64,000 nt of DNA from Aliarcobacter cibarius (GCF_013372265.1 NZ_CP054051.1:2008596-2072595); one strand, 5' to 3'. Positions 1 to 8,679 are shown, counted from the stretch's first letter. The notes: generated by a model not told the origin, from the letters alone. Made by a program: numbers and translations.

Positions 1-479
1 TTAACTCCACTAGTTCCTAGCCAAGGAATATCTATATCACTTCCAATACCCATCCACAATACGTTTAAACCTTTTCCATTTGGTTCATCAGCATAATAAT
101 AATCAAAAGCTAAATATAACTCTTTTAAAGCTTTATATGAAAAATCTTTGTTAAATAAATAATCCAAAGATATTCTAGGTTCTATATCCACAAAATAGTT
201 ATTACTTCCATGCTTATCACTACTTTTACTATTTAAAATATCTATAAAATCTACATATCCATATAAATCAAGCCATTCATACCTTCCGCCAAATTCAACT
301 TCAAGATATGTATCATCAAATTTAAAAGGTCCACCTCTTTGGTTTACACCCTTCATCAAAATAACATTTGCCCATTGTTTATTTTCTATTGTAGATATAT
401 CTTTTGCAAAAAGTTCTATATTAAAAAAAGAGAAAAATAGTAAATTTAAAAGTAATACGATAAATAAAAATTTTTTCAT
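1..479 (-). CDS. Tsx/OmpK-family outer membrane channel, C-terminus cut by window edge
   Basis: Reading the minus strand from an ATG at 479 gives 159 residues with no stop before the window edge. The first 25 or so residues are a hydrophobic signal peptide (MKKFLFIVLLLNLLFF). The mature part carries family-like stretches such as KQWANVILMKGVNQRGG, FDDTYLEVEFGGRYEW and LYGYVDFID. These resemble the nucleoside-specific channel family (Tsx/OmpK), which forms outer-membrane beta barrels. The assignment rests on pattern recognition. No good Shine-Dalgarno is visible: the start lies only about ten bases after a 13-bp hairpin that closes the upstream aroF gene. The gene is in the same direction as aroF, tal and serB, but the hairpin suggests it is uncoupled from them. 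Confidence 0.72.
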   Translation of the reverse strand, partial: MKKFLFIVLLLNLLFFSFFNIELFAKDISTIENKQWANVILMKGVNQRGGPFKFDDTYLEVEFGGRYEWLDLYGYVDFIDILNSKSSDKHGSNNYFVDIEPRISLDYLFNKDFSYKALKELYLAFDYYYADEPNGKGLNVLWMGIGSDIDIPWLGTSGV

Positions 480-488
480 GGTAAATCA

Positions 489-516
489 AAAATAAAGAGT
501 TTTAACTCTTTATTTT
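489..516 (-). terminator. Hairpin terminator at the end of aroF
   Basis: A perfect 13-bp inverted repeat (489-501 with 504-516, loop TT) overlaps the aroF stop codon. In the minus-strand transcript the stem is followed by U-rich sequence, as in an intrinsic terminator. It lies about ten bases before the start of the porin gene, so it may also reduce read-through into that gene. Confidence 0.65.
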
Positions 517-1862
517 CTAGCTTCTTTCAGAGTTTCTGCTATCATAAATGATAACTCAAGCGCTTGATCAGCATTTAACCTTGGATCACATTGCGTGTGA
601 TATCTACTTGCTAAACCATCTTGAGTAATGGCTGCTGATTTACTTCCTGTACATTCTGTTACATTTTGTCCAGTCATTTCAAGATGAATTCCACCTGCAT
701 ATGATCCTTGAGCTTTATGAATTTGAAAGAACTGTTTTACTTCTCCTAAAATTGCTTCGAAATCTCTAGTTTTATATCCATTATCTGCTTTTATAGTATT
801 TCCATGCATTGGATCACTTGACCATAAAACTTTTTTACCCTCTTTTTCAACTCTTGCTAGAAGTTTTGGGAAAAACTCAGCAATCTTTTCATTACCCATT
901 CTAACTATTAAATTTAATCTTCCAGCTTCATTTTCAGGATTTAGTGTATCAATTAATTTAATTAATTCATCTTCTTTCATAGATGGACCAACTTTACAAC
1001 CAATTGGATTTTTTATTCCTCTGAAATACTCAATATGAGCACCATCTAAATCTCTTGTTCTATCTCCAATCCAAAGCATATGAGCAGAACAGTTAAACCA
1101 ATCACCTGTTATTGAATCTCTTCTTGTAAGTGCTTCTTCATAATTTAATAAAAGTGCTTCATGTGAAGTAAATAATGTTGTTTGATTAAGTTGTGGCGTA
1201 TTTTCACTAGTAATTCCACAAGATTTCATAAATGTTAAACTTTGAGATATTTTATCTACTAGTTCTTCATATTTTGCACCCAAAGTATTATCTCTTACAA
1301 ATCCTAAATTCCAGTGGTGTATTTGATTTAAATCAGCCATTCCACCTCTTGCAAATGCTCTTAAAAGATTCATTGTAGCAGCACTTTGGTTATATGCTTT
1401 TAGAAGTTTTTTTGCTTTTGGTTCTCTTGCATCAGTATTAAAATCCATATCATTTATGATATCTCCTCTATACGATGGTAAAGATATACCATTTATATCT
1501 TCAAAATCTGCACTTCTTGGTTTTGCAAATTGTCCAGCAACACGACCAACTTTCACAACGGGACAACCTCCTGAGAAAGTAAGCACAACAGCCATTTGCA
1601 TAATTACTTTAAATAAATCTTTTATATTTTGTGCATTAAAAGAACTAAAACTTTCAGCACAATCCCCACCTTGAAGTAGAAAAGCTTTACCATTTACAAC
1701 ATCAGCTAGCTGTTTTTTTAAGTTTAGGGCTTCTCCTGCAAAAATTAAAGGAGGATAACTAGCTAACTCTTTTTCAACATTTTTTAAAATATTTAAATCA
1801 TTATATGTTGGTTGTTGTTTTATTGGAAAATCTCTCCAACTACTTGGGCTCCAGTTTTTCAT
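510..1862 (-). CDS. aroF: 3-deoxy-7-phosphoheptulonate synthase, class II
   Basis: This 450-residue protein catalyses the first step of the shikimate pathway, joining phosphoenolpyruvate and erythrose-4-phosphate to DAHP in the cytoplasm. It is the class II (plant-like) type. Visible motifs are [11 protein letters not shown] (residues 62-72) with the metal-binding Cys68, [13 protein letters not shown] (105-117), and the C-terminal [15 protein letters not shown]-like stretch, here ending GS. The length matches the class II family. It lies 61 bases downstream of tal and in the same direction as serB. The erythrose-4-phosphate used here is a product of transaldolase and transketolase, so the neighbourhood makes metabolic sense. 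The symbol follows Campylobacter usage for the class II enzyme. Confidence 0.95.
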   Translation of the reverse strand: MKNWSPSSWRDFPIKQQPTYNDLNILKNVEKELASYPPLIFAGEALNLKKQLADVVNGKAFLLQGGDCAESFSSFNAQNIKDLFKVIMQMAVVLTFSGGCPVVKVGRVAGQFAKPRSADFEDINGISLPSYRGDIINDMDFNTDAREPKAKKLLKAYNQSAATMNLLRAFARGGMADLNQIHHWNLGFVRDNTLGAKYEELVDKISQSLTFMKSCGITSENTPQLNQTTLFTSHEALLLNYEEALTRRDSITGDWFNCSAHMLWIGDRTRDLDGAHIEYFRGIKNPIGCKVGPSMKEDELIKLIDTLNPENEAGRLNLIVRMGNEKIAEFFPKLLARVEKEGKKVLWSSDPMHGNTIKADNGYKTRDFEAILGEVKQFFQIHKAQGSYAGGIHLEMTGQNVTECTGSKSAAITQDGLASRYHTQCDPRLNADQALELSFMIAETLKEARK

Positions 1863-1923
1863 TTCTACACCTTTTATGTTTTTATTATTGGAAAAATTTT
1901 ATCCAATATATCTTAAATCAAAA

Positions 1924-2916
1924 TTAATGTTTTAATTTTGATAATAATTCTTTAAATGATACTTTAAATGCTTCTAATCCATCTGTTAAAAGCTTTTCAT
2001 AAACTTCATTCATGCTAATTCCATTTTGCTCAAGGAGAGTAAAGTATTTATTACACTCATCTTCACTCATAATAGAACTTTGATCTTTTTTCCCATCTCT
2101 TAACCAATCTTCAATAGTTCCAAGAGGGGTTGTGTTTATAGAGTTTGGATAAATTAAATTATCTACATAATAAGATGGGCTTAATTCATTACCTTTTACA
2201 CCAGTACTTGCAAAAAGTGTTCTGATATTTGCATTTCCTAACTTATTTACTTCATGATAACATTTTGTAGCATTTACAATTCCTAATTTAGAAGTTTGTA
2301 ACATTTTTGAACCTAATGTAGTATCCATTAATCTATCAAATCTTGAAACAAAAATAGATACAACACCTTTTGTATCTTTGTTTGAATCTTTAATTCCCTC
2401 ATCTAAAGCCATTGCACATTTTTTTGCTTGTTCTGGTGAGAAAATTAAAGTTGCATTTATATGAATTCCTCTTGAACTAAGTTCTCTCATAGCAATATAT
2501 CCAGCATTTGTAGCAGGAATTTTTATCATTACATTGTCAGCATTTAAACTTTTGTAAATTCTAAGTCCTTCTTCAATAGTTCCAGCTGCATCATCACAAA
2601 GCATAGGGTCAACTTCAATTGATATAAATCCATCATTTGAATCTATTTTATGAAGAGATTCTAAAAGAGTTGCTGCTCTTTTGATATCTGTTAATGCTAA
2701 TTCTTCATAAATTCTTTTTTGGTCATTTGCTTGTAACATATCAAGTTGTTGTTTATAAGCAACAGAACCTGTAATTGAAGCCTCAAAAATAGCTGGATTT
2801 GATGTAGCACCTTTAATAGTTCCATCATTAATAATTTCTTGAAATCTATTTTCTAAAAAATCTCTCTCTATAAAATCACACCAAATTGAATAATTTATAT
2901 CTTCAAATAATCCCAT
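1924..2916 (-). CDS. tal: Transaldolase
   Basis: This 330-residue protein is a transaldolase of the non-oxidative pentose phosphate pathway, moving a dihydroxyacetone unit between sugar phosphates. TSNPAIF (38-44) is the typical substrate-site motif. The Schiff-base lysine is Lys132 in NVMIKIPAT (128-136). The length fits the long Tal type found in Campylobacterota and actinobacteria rather than the short Fsa/TalC type. A good Shine-Dalgarno (AAAAGGAG) precedes the start. It lies 26 bases after serB and upstream of aroF, probably co-transcribed with both. Confidence 0.93.
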   Translation of the reverse strand: MGLFEDINYSIWCDFIERDFLENRFQEIINDGTIKGATSNPAIFEASITGSVAYKQQLDMLQANDQKRIYEELALTDIKRAATLLESLHKIDSNDGFISIEVDPMLCDDAAGTIEEGLRIYKSLNADNVMIKIPATNAGYIAMRELSSRGIHINATLIFSPEQAKKCAMALDEGIKDSNKDTKGVVSIFVSRFDRLMDTTLGSKMLQTSKLGIVNATKCYHEVNKLGNANIRTLFASTGVKGNELSPSYYVDNLIYPNSINTTPLGTIEDWLRDGKKDQSSIMSEDECNKYFTLLEQNGISMNEVYEKLLTDGLEAFKVSFKELLSKLKH

Positions 2917-2942
2917 AAAATTCTCCTTTTAAGGTAATTAAC

Positions 2943-3566
2943 TTATTTAATATACTCTAAGATTTTTGTTAAATCTTTTGTATCTACTACAATATTAGCC
3001 TCTTTTTTAAGTACTTCTTTTGCACAAAAAGCAACTCTTGTATCAGCTTCTTTAAACATACTTAAGTCGTTTGCTCCATCTCCACAAACCAATGTATCGG
3101 CTTTTGAAATTTTTAAAAGTCCTTGTAGTCTTCTAATCATATCACCTTTTGAATAGCCAAACATCATATCACCACCAACAAGTCCTGTTAGTATTCCATC
3201 TTTTTCATGTAAGATATTTGAAAAGTCAGCATCAAGACCTAATTTTTCTTTAGCTGGAGAAGTACCAACTCTAAATCCCCCACTAAAACAAACAACTTTA
3301 TAATTTATTTTTTTCAATTCAGTTACAATTTCATAAGCACCTGGCATCAAAGGTAGTTCTTTACAAATATCAACTACTTTTTTATGTTCCATACCTTTTA
3401 GAAGAGAAACTCTTTGAATTAAAGATTCAAAAAAATCCAATCTTCCACTCATAGCTTCTTCAGTTATTTTTTTAACTTCATCTCCTAAACCAAACTCTTG
3501 TGCCAAAATATCAATTGTCTCACCATCCATAAGTGTTGAGTCAAAATCGAAAACTGCTAATTTCAT
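2943..3566 (-). CDS. serB: Phosphoserine phosphatase
   Basis: This 207-residue HAD-superfamily phosphatase performs the last step of serine synthesis, hydrolysing O-phosphoserine. The motif I stretch FDFDSTLMDGET has nucleophile Asp7 and acid/base Asp9. Motif II is VCFSGGF and motif III is GDGANDLSM near residue 165. There is no N-terminal ACT domain, as in the short Campylobacter form. It heads a minus-strand group with tal and aroF. An 81-base gap separates it from the divergent methylenetetrahydrofolate reductase gene, so that gap must hold promoters in both directions. Confidence 0.9.
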   Translation of the reverse strand: MKLAVFDFDSTLMDGETIDILAQEFGLGDEVKKITEEAMSGRLDFFESLIQRVSLLKGMEHKKVVDICKELPLMPGAYEIVTELKKINYKVVCFSGGFRVGTSPAKEKLGLDADFSNILHEKDGILTGLVGGDMMFGYSKGDMIRRLQGLLKISKADTLVCGDGANDLSMFKEADTRVAFCAKEVLKKEANIVVDTKDLTKILEYIK

Positions 3567-3647
3567 AAATATCCTAAAACTTTAAATATTAAAGGGTATA
3601 ATATTAGCTAAATTTAACTAAATAGTTTAAAAAAGGAATCTTTTTTT

Positions 3648-4562
3648 ATGTTTGAAACACTAATTCAAAAGCTTCAAGAAGATAGATACTTAACTCTTGA
3701 AACAACACCTCAGCATGAACCATCTATGCACAATATTATTGAAAAAATTAAAAAATTTAAAATCGACACAAAAGTAGATGGATTTACTTGTACAGATAAT
3801 CCTCTTGCAAAATTAAAGTACTCTTCACTTTTTGCTGCACTAAAACTTCAACAAGAGTTTAAAAAACCAGTAATTGCAACAGTAGCAATGAGGGATAGAA
3901 ACAAAATAGCTTTACAATCTGATCTTTTAGGTGCAAATGATTTTGACATAAGAGCAATACTAGCATTAACAGGTGATCCTGCAAATATGAGTGATCAGCC
4001 AAATACAAAAGGAGTTTATGAAGCAAACTCTTTAATGCTTTTAAAAATGATAAAATCTTTCAACTACGGAATGGATTTTGCAGGAAGACCTTTTAAAATT
4101 GAACCTAAACAAATTTTTCCATTTGCAGTTGTAAATGCTTATGCAAAAAACTTTGGTTCATTAGAGAAAAAAATGAATCAAAAAATTCAAAATGGAGCTG
4201 TTGGAATTATAACTCAACCAGTTTTTGATATAGAAAATGTTAAAAAACTTTTAGAATACTTTGAAAATGCTAAAGAAAATGTTGATGGTGAAAAGAAAAA
4301 AGCACAACTTATTCTAGGACTTTTCCCTATAACAAAATTAAGAACAGCCCTATTTTTATCAGCTCAAGTTCCAGGTATTCATGTTCCTCAATTTTGGATT
4401 GATGAGTTAGAAAAAGCCCATAGTATTAGTGAAGAGGAAGAGTATAAAGTAGGAATGCAACTAAGCCAAAATCTCTATAGAGAAATAAATAAGATTCATC
4501 CAAAAATTCATTTAATGACTGCAAATAATAAATTTGATGTTGCAAGTGAGATTATAGGTTGA
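3648..4562 (+). CDS. Methylenetetrahydrofolate reductase family protein
   Basis: This 304-residue TIM-barrel protein resembles MetF, the flavoenzyme that reduces 5,10-methylene- to 5-methyl-tetrahydrofolate for methionine synthesis. Supporting stretches are LTLETTPQHEPS near the N-terminus (where canonical MetF has FEFFPP), ILALTGDPANMSDQP (central), GAVGIITQPVFDIENVK and LILGLFPITKLRTA. The N-terminal motif is unusual, so it may be a paralogue rather than the main MetF. The start has the Shine-Dalgarno AAAGGAA. Its stop codon overlaps the TTG start of ruvX by four bases, so the two are translationally coupled. Confidence 0.75.
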   Translation: MFETLIQKLQEDRYLTLETTPQHEPSMHNIIEKIKKFKIDTKVDGFTCTDNPLAKLKYSSLFAALKLQQEFKKPVIATVAMRDRNKIALQSDLLGANDFDIRAILALTGDPANMSDQPNTKGVYEANSLMLLKMIKSFNYGMDFAGRPFKIEPKQIFPFAVVNAYAKNFGSLEKKMNQKIQNGAVGIITQPVFDIENVKKLLEYFENAKENVDGEKKKAQLILGLFPITKLRTALFLSAQVPGIHVPQFWIDELEKAHSISEEEEYKVGMQLSQNLYREINKIHPKIHLMTANNKFDVASEIIG

Positions 4563-4939
4563 AATTAGCTGCTATTGATATAGGACTTAAAAGAATTGGA
4601 GTTGCTATTTGCTTAACAAGTGATATCGTAACTCCTCAAATGGCAATAATCAGAAAAAATAGAAACCAAGCTGCCGCAGATGTAAATACTTTTTTAAAAG
4701 AGTGGGAAATTGACAAACTAATTGTTGGATTTCCTAGTTCTAGTGAAGATTCTCAAAATAGAATAAAACATTTTGTAAATTTATTAGAACTTAAAATTCC
4801 TTTTGAATTTCAAGAAGAAAACATGAGTTCAATTGAAGCTGAAGATTTAATCAAAGGTGAAATCAAATACAAAAGAGATGGTAGAGTTGATTCTTTAGCT
4901 GCAAAAATAATTTTGGAAAGATATCTACAAAAAAAATAG
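4559..4939 (+). CDS. ruvX: Putative pre-16S rRNA nuclease YqgF/RuvX family
   Basis: This 126-residue RNase H-fold protein belongs to the YqgF/RuvX family, linked to 16S rRNA 5'-end maturation and once proposed as a Holliday-junction resolvase. The first strand LAAIDIGLKRIGVAI holds the metal-binding Asp7, LIVGFP (about 58-63) is the second family motif, and RVDSLAAKIILERYL near the end supplies the last acidic position. It is slightly shorter than the usual 130-150 residues. It starts at TTG overlapping the upstream stop codon by four bases, which suggests translational coupling. Confidence 0.85.
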   Translation: MKLAAIDIGLKRIGVAICLTSDIVTPQMAIIRKNRNQAAADVNTFLKEWEIDKLIVGFPSSSEDSQNRIKHFVNLLELKIPFEFQEENMSSIEAEDLIKGEIKYKRDGRVDSLAAKIILERYLQKK

Positions 4940-4956
4940 CACTACTAGTCAATAAA

Positions 4957-4982
4957 TTTTAGTAAAAAAATCTTTACTAAAA
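4957..4982. terminator. Bidirectional hairpin between convergent genes
   Basis: A 10-bp inverted repeat (4957-4966 with 4973-4982, 6-base loop) sits between ruvX (+) and the FmdE-like gene (-). Both genes end here, so it probably terminates in both directions. U-runs are weak on either side. Confidence 0.5.
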
Positions 4983-4996
4983 TCCACAATTTGTAT

Positions 4997-5587
4997 TCAA
5001 TAAAAAATCAGAGTCTTATCTTTATGTACTGTTAAAATTTCTTTTACTCTTTGTTGCCAAGTAGCCCCAAAAGTTTCAAGTTCTTCTTTTGAAGCAGATT
5101 CTTGTAAACCTCTTTGCATTAATGTTGGATTAAAATTACTCAAAGCAATATTTGTTAAATCATAACTAACCTCAATACTTTTTTCATTATCAATTCTTGT
5201 AAATCTTATATCACCTTTTATAGATGATTCATATTTAAGAAGATTATTTCTAGCAAATTTACCTTGTAAACCTTTAAATCCATCTTCTTCTTTTGCTCCC
5301 GTTAAAAATGAAGCAACATTTGCTAAAACTCCTGTAATCCCAGAAGATTTAGAATCTCTTAGCTCAACTTTTATTTCACCTCTTACAGGTAACTCATTTT
5401 CATATAATTTTTTTAAAGAATAAATAGTCATTAAATAAGCACCAGCAACAGTTGGACAAGAGTGACCACTTAACTTTACTACATCTTTAAAAGTATATTC
5501 GAAATCTTCATCTACACCTAAAAATTGACCTAATTTATCCTTTAAAACTATGCTTTCAACATCTTTATAAAAATCTATATTTTTCAT
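4997..5587 (-). CDS. FmdE-like domain protein
   Basis: The predicted protein has 196 residues from an ATG at 5587. A longer reading from GTG at 5596 is possible, but the Shine-Dalgarno AAAGGG abuts that codon, while it lies about nine bases from the ATG, so the ATG is preferred. The stretch LSGHSCPTVAGAYL resembles the GHxCP...A..G motif of formylmethanofuran dehydrogenase subunit E (FmdE) domains, where His and Cys may bind metal. No membrane segment or signal peptide is visible. The real substrate is unknown; FmdE domains occur in many bacteria lacking methanogenesis enzymes. The gene has a 150-base leader with a long hairpin (5625-5674), unusual for this compact genome. Confidence 0.6.
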   Translation of the reverse strand: MKNIDFYKDVESIVLKDKLGQFLGVDEDFEYTFKDVVKLSGHSCPTVAGAYLMTIYSLKKLYENELPVRGEIKVELRDSKSSGITGVLANVASFLTGAKEEDGFKGLQGKFARNNLLKYESSIKGDIRFTRIDNEKSIEVSYDLTNIALSNFNPTLMQRGLQESASKEELETFGATWQQRVKEILTVHKDKTLIFY

Positions 5588-5624
5588 TAATTGCACCCTT
5601 TACGTAAAATTATCAGTAATCATT

Positions 5625-5674
5625 TTGCAAGATGGGTTTTTAGGAGAGATTTAAGGGGCGACCCATCATTGCAA
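5625..5674. other. Long inverted repeat in the FmdE-like gene leader
   Basis: Bases 5625-5637 (TTGCAAGATGGGT) pair with 5661-5674 (ACCCATCATTGCAA) with one bulged base, around a purine-rich 23-base centre. GC content is locally higher than the surroundings. No U-run follows on either strand, so a plain terminator for acpS is not the best reading. It lies in the leader of the FmdE-like gene (minus) and could be a cis-regulatory RNA, a small RNA or a dispersed repeat. A second weaker inverted repeat follows near 5690-5710. No known riboswitch consensus was recognised. Confidence 0.45.
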
Positions 5675-5738
5675 GCTCTTTTATAGAGAATTGAATTCTA
5701 TACTACAATTAAAAATTATATATTGACTCATATCAAAT

Positions 5739-6092
5739 TTAATTTTTTAACTTATTTACAACTACTGCTATTGCAAATCCACCATCATGAGTAATACTCA
5801 AATAAGATTTTTTAATTTTAAATTTTTTTCTAAGAAATTTACTATATTTGAGTTTTGGAGCACCATTTTTATCTTTTTTTATTTTGATATCGTAAAAACT
5901 ACAAATTTCCCCAATCCCAGTGCCTATTGCTTTGCTCGCTGCCTCTTTTGCAGCCCAAAATCCTGCTGCTGTTTCTGCTTTTTTTACAATATCTTTTTCT
6001 TCTTCATTTAAAAATCTGTTATAAAACTTATCTCCAAACTTTTCGTGCATCTTTTTTATTCTTTCAATGCCTACAATATCTATTCCTATCAT
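5739..6092 (-). CDS. acpS: Holo-[acyl-carrier-protein] synthase
   Basis: This 117-residue enzyme transfers 4'-phosphopantetheine from CoA to the serine of acyl carrier protein. It has the AcpS-type motifs IGIDIVGIERI (2-12; Asp5 is the magnesium-binding residue) and FWAAKEAASKAIGTGIG (about 46-62), and ends with SITHDGGFAIAVV. The length is normal for the trimeric AcpS type. It is divergent from the disrupted ABC permease, with only 29 bases between the two starts. About 150 bases separate it from the FmdE-like gene downstream. Confidence 0.93.
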   Translation of the reverse strand: MIGIDIVGIERIKKMHEKFGDKFYNRFLNEEEKDIVKKAETAAGFWAAKEAASKAIGTGIGEICSFYDIKIKKDKNGAPKLKYSKFLRKKFKIKKSYLSITHDGGFAIAVVVNKLKN

Positions 6093-6108
6093 TTAAACCT
6101 ATCTTTTG

Positions 6109-6114
6109 TATAAT
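6109..6114 (+). promoter_or_regulatory. Candidate -10 element of the disrupted permease gene
   Basis: TATAAT preceded by TTTTG matches the extended -10 form common in Campylobacterota. Its expected start point is about base 6121, next to the ATG at 6122, which has no visible Shine-Dalgarno. The transcript could therefore be leaderless. Weak evidence from sequence only. Confidence 0.35.
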
Positions 6115-6121
6115 CTATGTT

Positions 6122-6458
6122 ATGAATCTATTTTTTAAAAAATTATTATATATTATTGTTATGCTATTTATTATTAGCTTAATTTCATTTATTGCAATAA
6201 ATTTAGCACCAAACTCGTTTTTTGCAAGTGGAGAGTTAAATCCAAATATTACTCCAGAAGCAATAGCAGAACTAAAAGCGATTTATGGACTTGATAAACC
6301 TCTTTATATTCAATTTTTCTCGTGGATAAGCTCAATAATTCAGCTAGATTTTGGAATATCTTTTTCAAGTGGTGCAAAAGTAAAAGATGAGATTTTAAAT
6401 AGAATTGAAGTTACACTAATTTTAAATATTATTTCAATGATTTTAATTTTTTTAATAA
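6122..6458 (+). pseudogene. ABC transporter permease (DppB/OppB-like), 5' part, split by IS
   Basis: This is the N-terminal 112 residues of a peptide/nickel-type ABC permease: a first membrane segment (LLYIIVMLFIISLISFIAI), then a periplasmic part with IYGLDKPLYIQFFSWISSIIQLDFGISF, typical of DppB/OppB. In the present sequence it runs three bases into an IS4-like element and stops at 6461-6463. Removing the element and one copy of the 7-bp duplication joins it in frame to bases 8030-8652, giving a 319-residue protein of normal family length. The insertion is therefore recent and clean. Bases 6122-6458 overlap no other gene; longer readings upstream run antisense through acpS and are spurious. 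Confidence 0.85.
6452..6458. repeat. Target site duplication of first IS4-like element (partner 8023-8029)
   Basis: TTAATAA occurs directly next to both IS ends, at 6452-6458 and 8023-8029. Deleting one copy with the element restores the permease reading frame, which supports these exact boundaries. Confidence 0.85.
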
Positions 6459-8022
6459 CTTAACTTTCGCACGTTAAGTTGATTAAAATTGTAGCTAAAT
6501 CTCCCTAAAATATTACTGCTATAGGTAATAATATTATCCTTGTTGACATAAAAATAATTTAGTTGTTTTTCTATGATATTTTTCTATTTTGAACTCTCAA
6601 TAAAGCCCTTAAATAGGAACTTTTAGATATAATATCTATTATATTAAAGGGTAAGAATGCAGATAGAATCTAAGATAATAAGCATCATAAACGACAAACT
6701 AAAGAATCCAATTTATGAAACATTGCGACTATTAAATATGAAAACGATTTTAACAAAGAGCAATTTTTCTAAAAAAGAGGGAGTTGCTGTTCATATGGTT
6801 GTATTACACTTTGTATATATGCTAGTTATGAATAAAAAAATATCAACTTTTATGGATCAGAGTAATGATAGCTTTAAAAAAGATGTCTATTACAGACTAC
6901 TTGCTAATGCTCACTACAACTGGAGAAAACTATTATCACTTAGTTCTTTAAAGATTTTATCACTGCTTCATAAAGTACAAGATGCAAAGCTAGTAAGAGT
7001 TCTTATACTTGATGATACTGTTGAAGATAAAGTTGGTAAAAATATAGAGGGAAGTTGTGACAACCTTTGGAGCAATAAAGCAAAGAGAAAAATCAGAGGT
7101 GTAAATGTTGTATCACTAAACTATAGTGATGGTTATTCAAATTTTATGTTGGACTTTGCAATTGCTATGAATAATTATGCAAGGGTAAAGATAGAAGAGT
7201 TTACAAATATTATTGATCATCGAACCAATGCACATAAGCGAAGATTGGAAAGCTTAAAAGGGAAATCACAAATTGCTATAGAGATGATTAAAAGAGCAGT
7301 AGCTAGTGGTATATATGCAGATTATCTGCTTGTGGATAGTTGGTATTCTAAACCTGTGTTTATAGAAACAATGAATGAGCTAGGATTGCAAGTTATTTCA
7401 AGAATGGTAAACAATGATAGAATCTGGAACTTCACAGGGGAGAAAAAAACTCTTGATGGTATCTATAACAAGTTTAAAAAGCTTAAAACTATTAAGATGG
7501 GTCAATATGGCAAAAAGATAAAGTTTGAATACTTCGGGGTCATAGTTGAACATAAAAAAGCAGGAAAATTAAAAATTGTTTTTATAAAAACCAAAGAGAA
7601 TCTCATCCCTATTGTATCTACAAACTTAGACTTGAGTGATGAAGAAATTATCGATATTTACAAACGACGATGGGATATAGAACAAGGGTATAAAGAACTT
7701 CGTGAACACTTTGGGTTTGGTAAAGAAGAAAATCGAATTTATGAAGCACTTATTGCTCGCATAACACTCTCATTTTTTACATACAATGTTGTTAGCTATA
7801 TAAATCGTATCAGTAATGAACCAAAAACTATTGGTGGATTGTTTAAAGATCTAGAATGTGAACTTCACACCTTGGCAATTGCTATGCAAGCATTTTTAGC
7901 TATTTTAGATGAGATTGCAAAAATTGAAGAAGTTGTCAATAGAAATGAGGATTTTACAGCAATAATCGATCTATTAAGAGATGTGACTGGAAAACTACTT
8001 GGTTTTAGGTGCGAAAGTTAAG
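6459..8022 (+). mobile_element. IS4-like insertion sequence, copy 1
   Basis: This 1564-bp element has 14-bp perfect terminal inverted repeats (CTTAACTTTCGCAC at the left end, its complement at the right) and a 7-bp target duplication TTAATAA. It carries a single transposase gene whose stop codon lies inside the right repeat. About 200 bases of non-coding sequence precede the transposase. A 7-bp duplication fits some IS4-family subgroups such as ISPepr1, but the subgroup cannot be fixed from sequence alone. It interrupts the ABC permease gene. Confidence 0.88.
6657..8021 (+). CDS. IS4-like family transposase, copy 1
   Basis: This 454-residue DDE transposase is intact. The catalytic triad is likely Asp119 or Asp120 in LILDDT, Asp227 in YLLVDSWY and Glu342 in the C-terminal YKRRWDIEQGYKELR stretch, an IS4-type Y-x2-R-x3-E signature with Arg in place of the usual final Lys. 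The C-terminal EENRIYEALIARITLSF is also typical. The start has the Shine-Dalgarno AAAGGGT. Its stop overlaps the right terminal repeat. It is clearly homologous to, but not identical with, the transposase at 9504-10862. Confidence 0.88.
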   Translation: MQIESKIISIINDKLKNPIYETLRLLNMKTILTKSNFSKKEGVAVHMVVLHFVYMLVMNKKISTFMDQSNDSFKKDVYYRLLANAHYNWRKLLSLSSLKILSLLHKVQDAKLVRVLILDDTVEDKVGKNIEGSCDNLWSNKAKRKIRGVNVVSLNYSDGYSNFMLDFAIAMNNYARVKIEEFTNIIDHRTNAHKRRLESLKGKSQIAIEMIKRAVASGIYADYLLVDSWYSKPVFIETMNELGLQVISRMVNNDRIWNFTGEKKTLDGIYNKFKKLKTIKMGQYGKKIKFEYFGVIVEHKKAGKLKIVFIKTKENLIPIVSTNLDLSDEEIIDIYKRRWDIEQGYKELREHFGFGKEENRIYEALIARITLSFFTYNVVSYINRISNEPKTIGGLFKDLECELHTLAIAMQAFLAILDEIAKIEEVVNRNEDFTAIIDLLRDVTGKLLGFRCES

Positions 8023-8029
8023 TTAATAA

Positions 8030-8652
8030 GTTTATATTTTGGTATAAAATCAGCAATGAAGCAAAATAGCTTCTTTGATAGATTTACAAATCAGCTTTCA
8101 CTTTTAAGCTTTTCAATGCCATCTTTTTATCTAGCACTTGTATTGGTTTTAATTTTTTCTATAAAATTTGAACTTTTCCCAATAGCGGGACTTCACAGTG
8201 TAGCAAAAGATGGAAGCTTGACTTACTATTTAGATTTTGCTTGGCATTTAACACTTCCTATATTTATTATAGTTTTTGGTGGAATTGGAAGCTTGATTTT
8301 ATATATAAGAGCATTAACAATTGAAATTTTAAAAAGTGATTACATATTTTTTGCAAGAGCAAGAGGATTAAACAATAAAATTATTCTAAGACACTATATA
8401 TTACCAAATTTATACCCTCCAATTATTACTCTTTTAGGACTAAGCCTTCCTGGAATTATTGGAGGAAGTGTAATTTTAGAGACAATTTTTTCAATAGATG
8501 GAATGGGTCTTTTATTTTACCAGAGTGCTTTAAGTCATGATTATCCCGTGATTATGGGAATACTTATTATTGGTTCCTTTCTTACACTTTTAGGAAATAT
8601 ATTAGCTGATTTAGTATTATTAAAATTAAATCCAAACTACAGTGAAAAATAA
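8030..8652 (+). pseudogene. ABC transporter permease (DppB/OppB-like), 3' part
   Basis: This is the C-terminal 206 codons of the permease split by the IS at 6459-8022. It has several membrane segments and the conserved cytoplasmic EAA-like loop (YIFFARARGLNNKIILRHYILPNL) that contacts the ATPase, followed by LPGIIGGSVILETIFSIDGMG, typical of the DppB family. An open frame starts upstream inside the IS end, but without the N-terminal part it is unlikely to work. No partner permease, ATPase or binding protein lies next to it; panC follows after 27 bases. Confidence 0.83.
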
Positions 8653-8679
8653 AATCAACAAAAATAAAAGGAAAATATT

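Noticed and set aside
5927-6463. Long 178-codon plus-strand reading through acpS into the permease
   Set aside because: The first part is antisense to acpS and has biased Phe/Leu/Ser composition; permease similarity begins only at the ATG at 6122.
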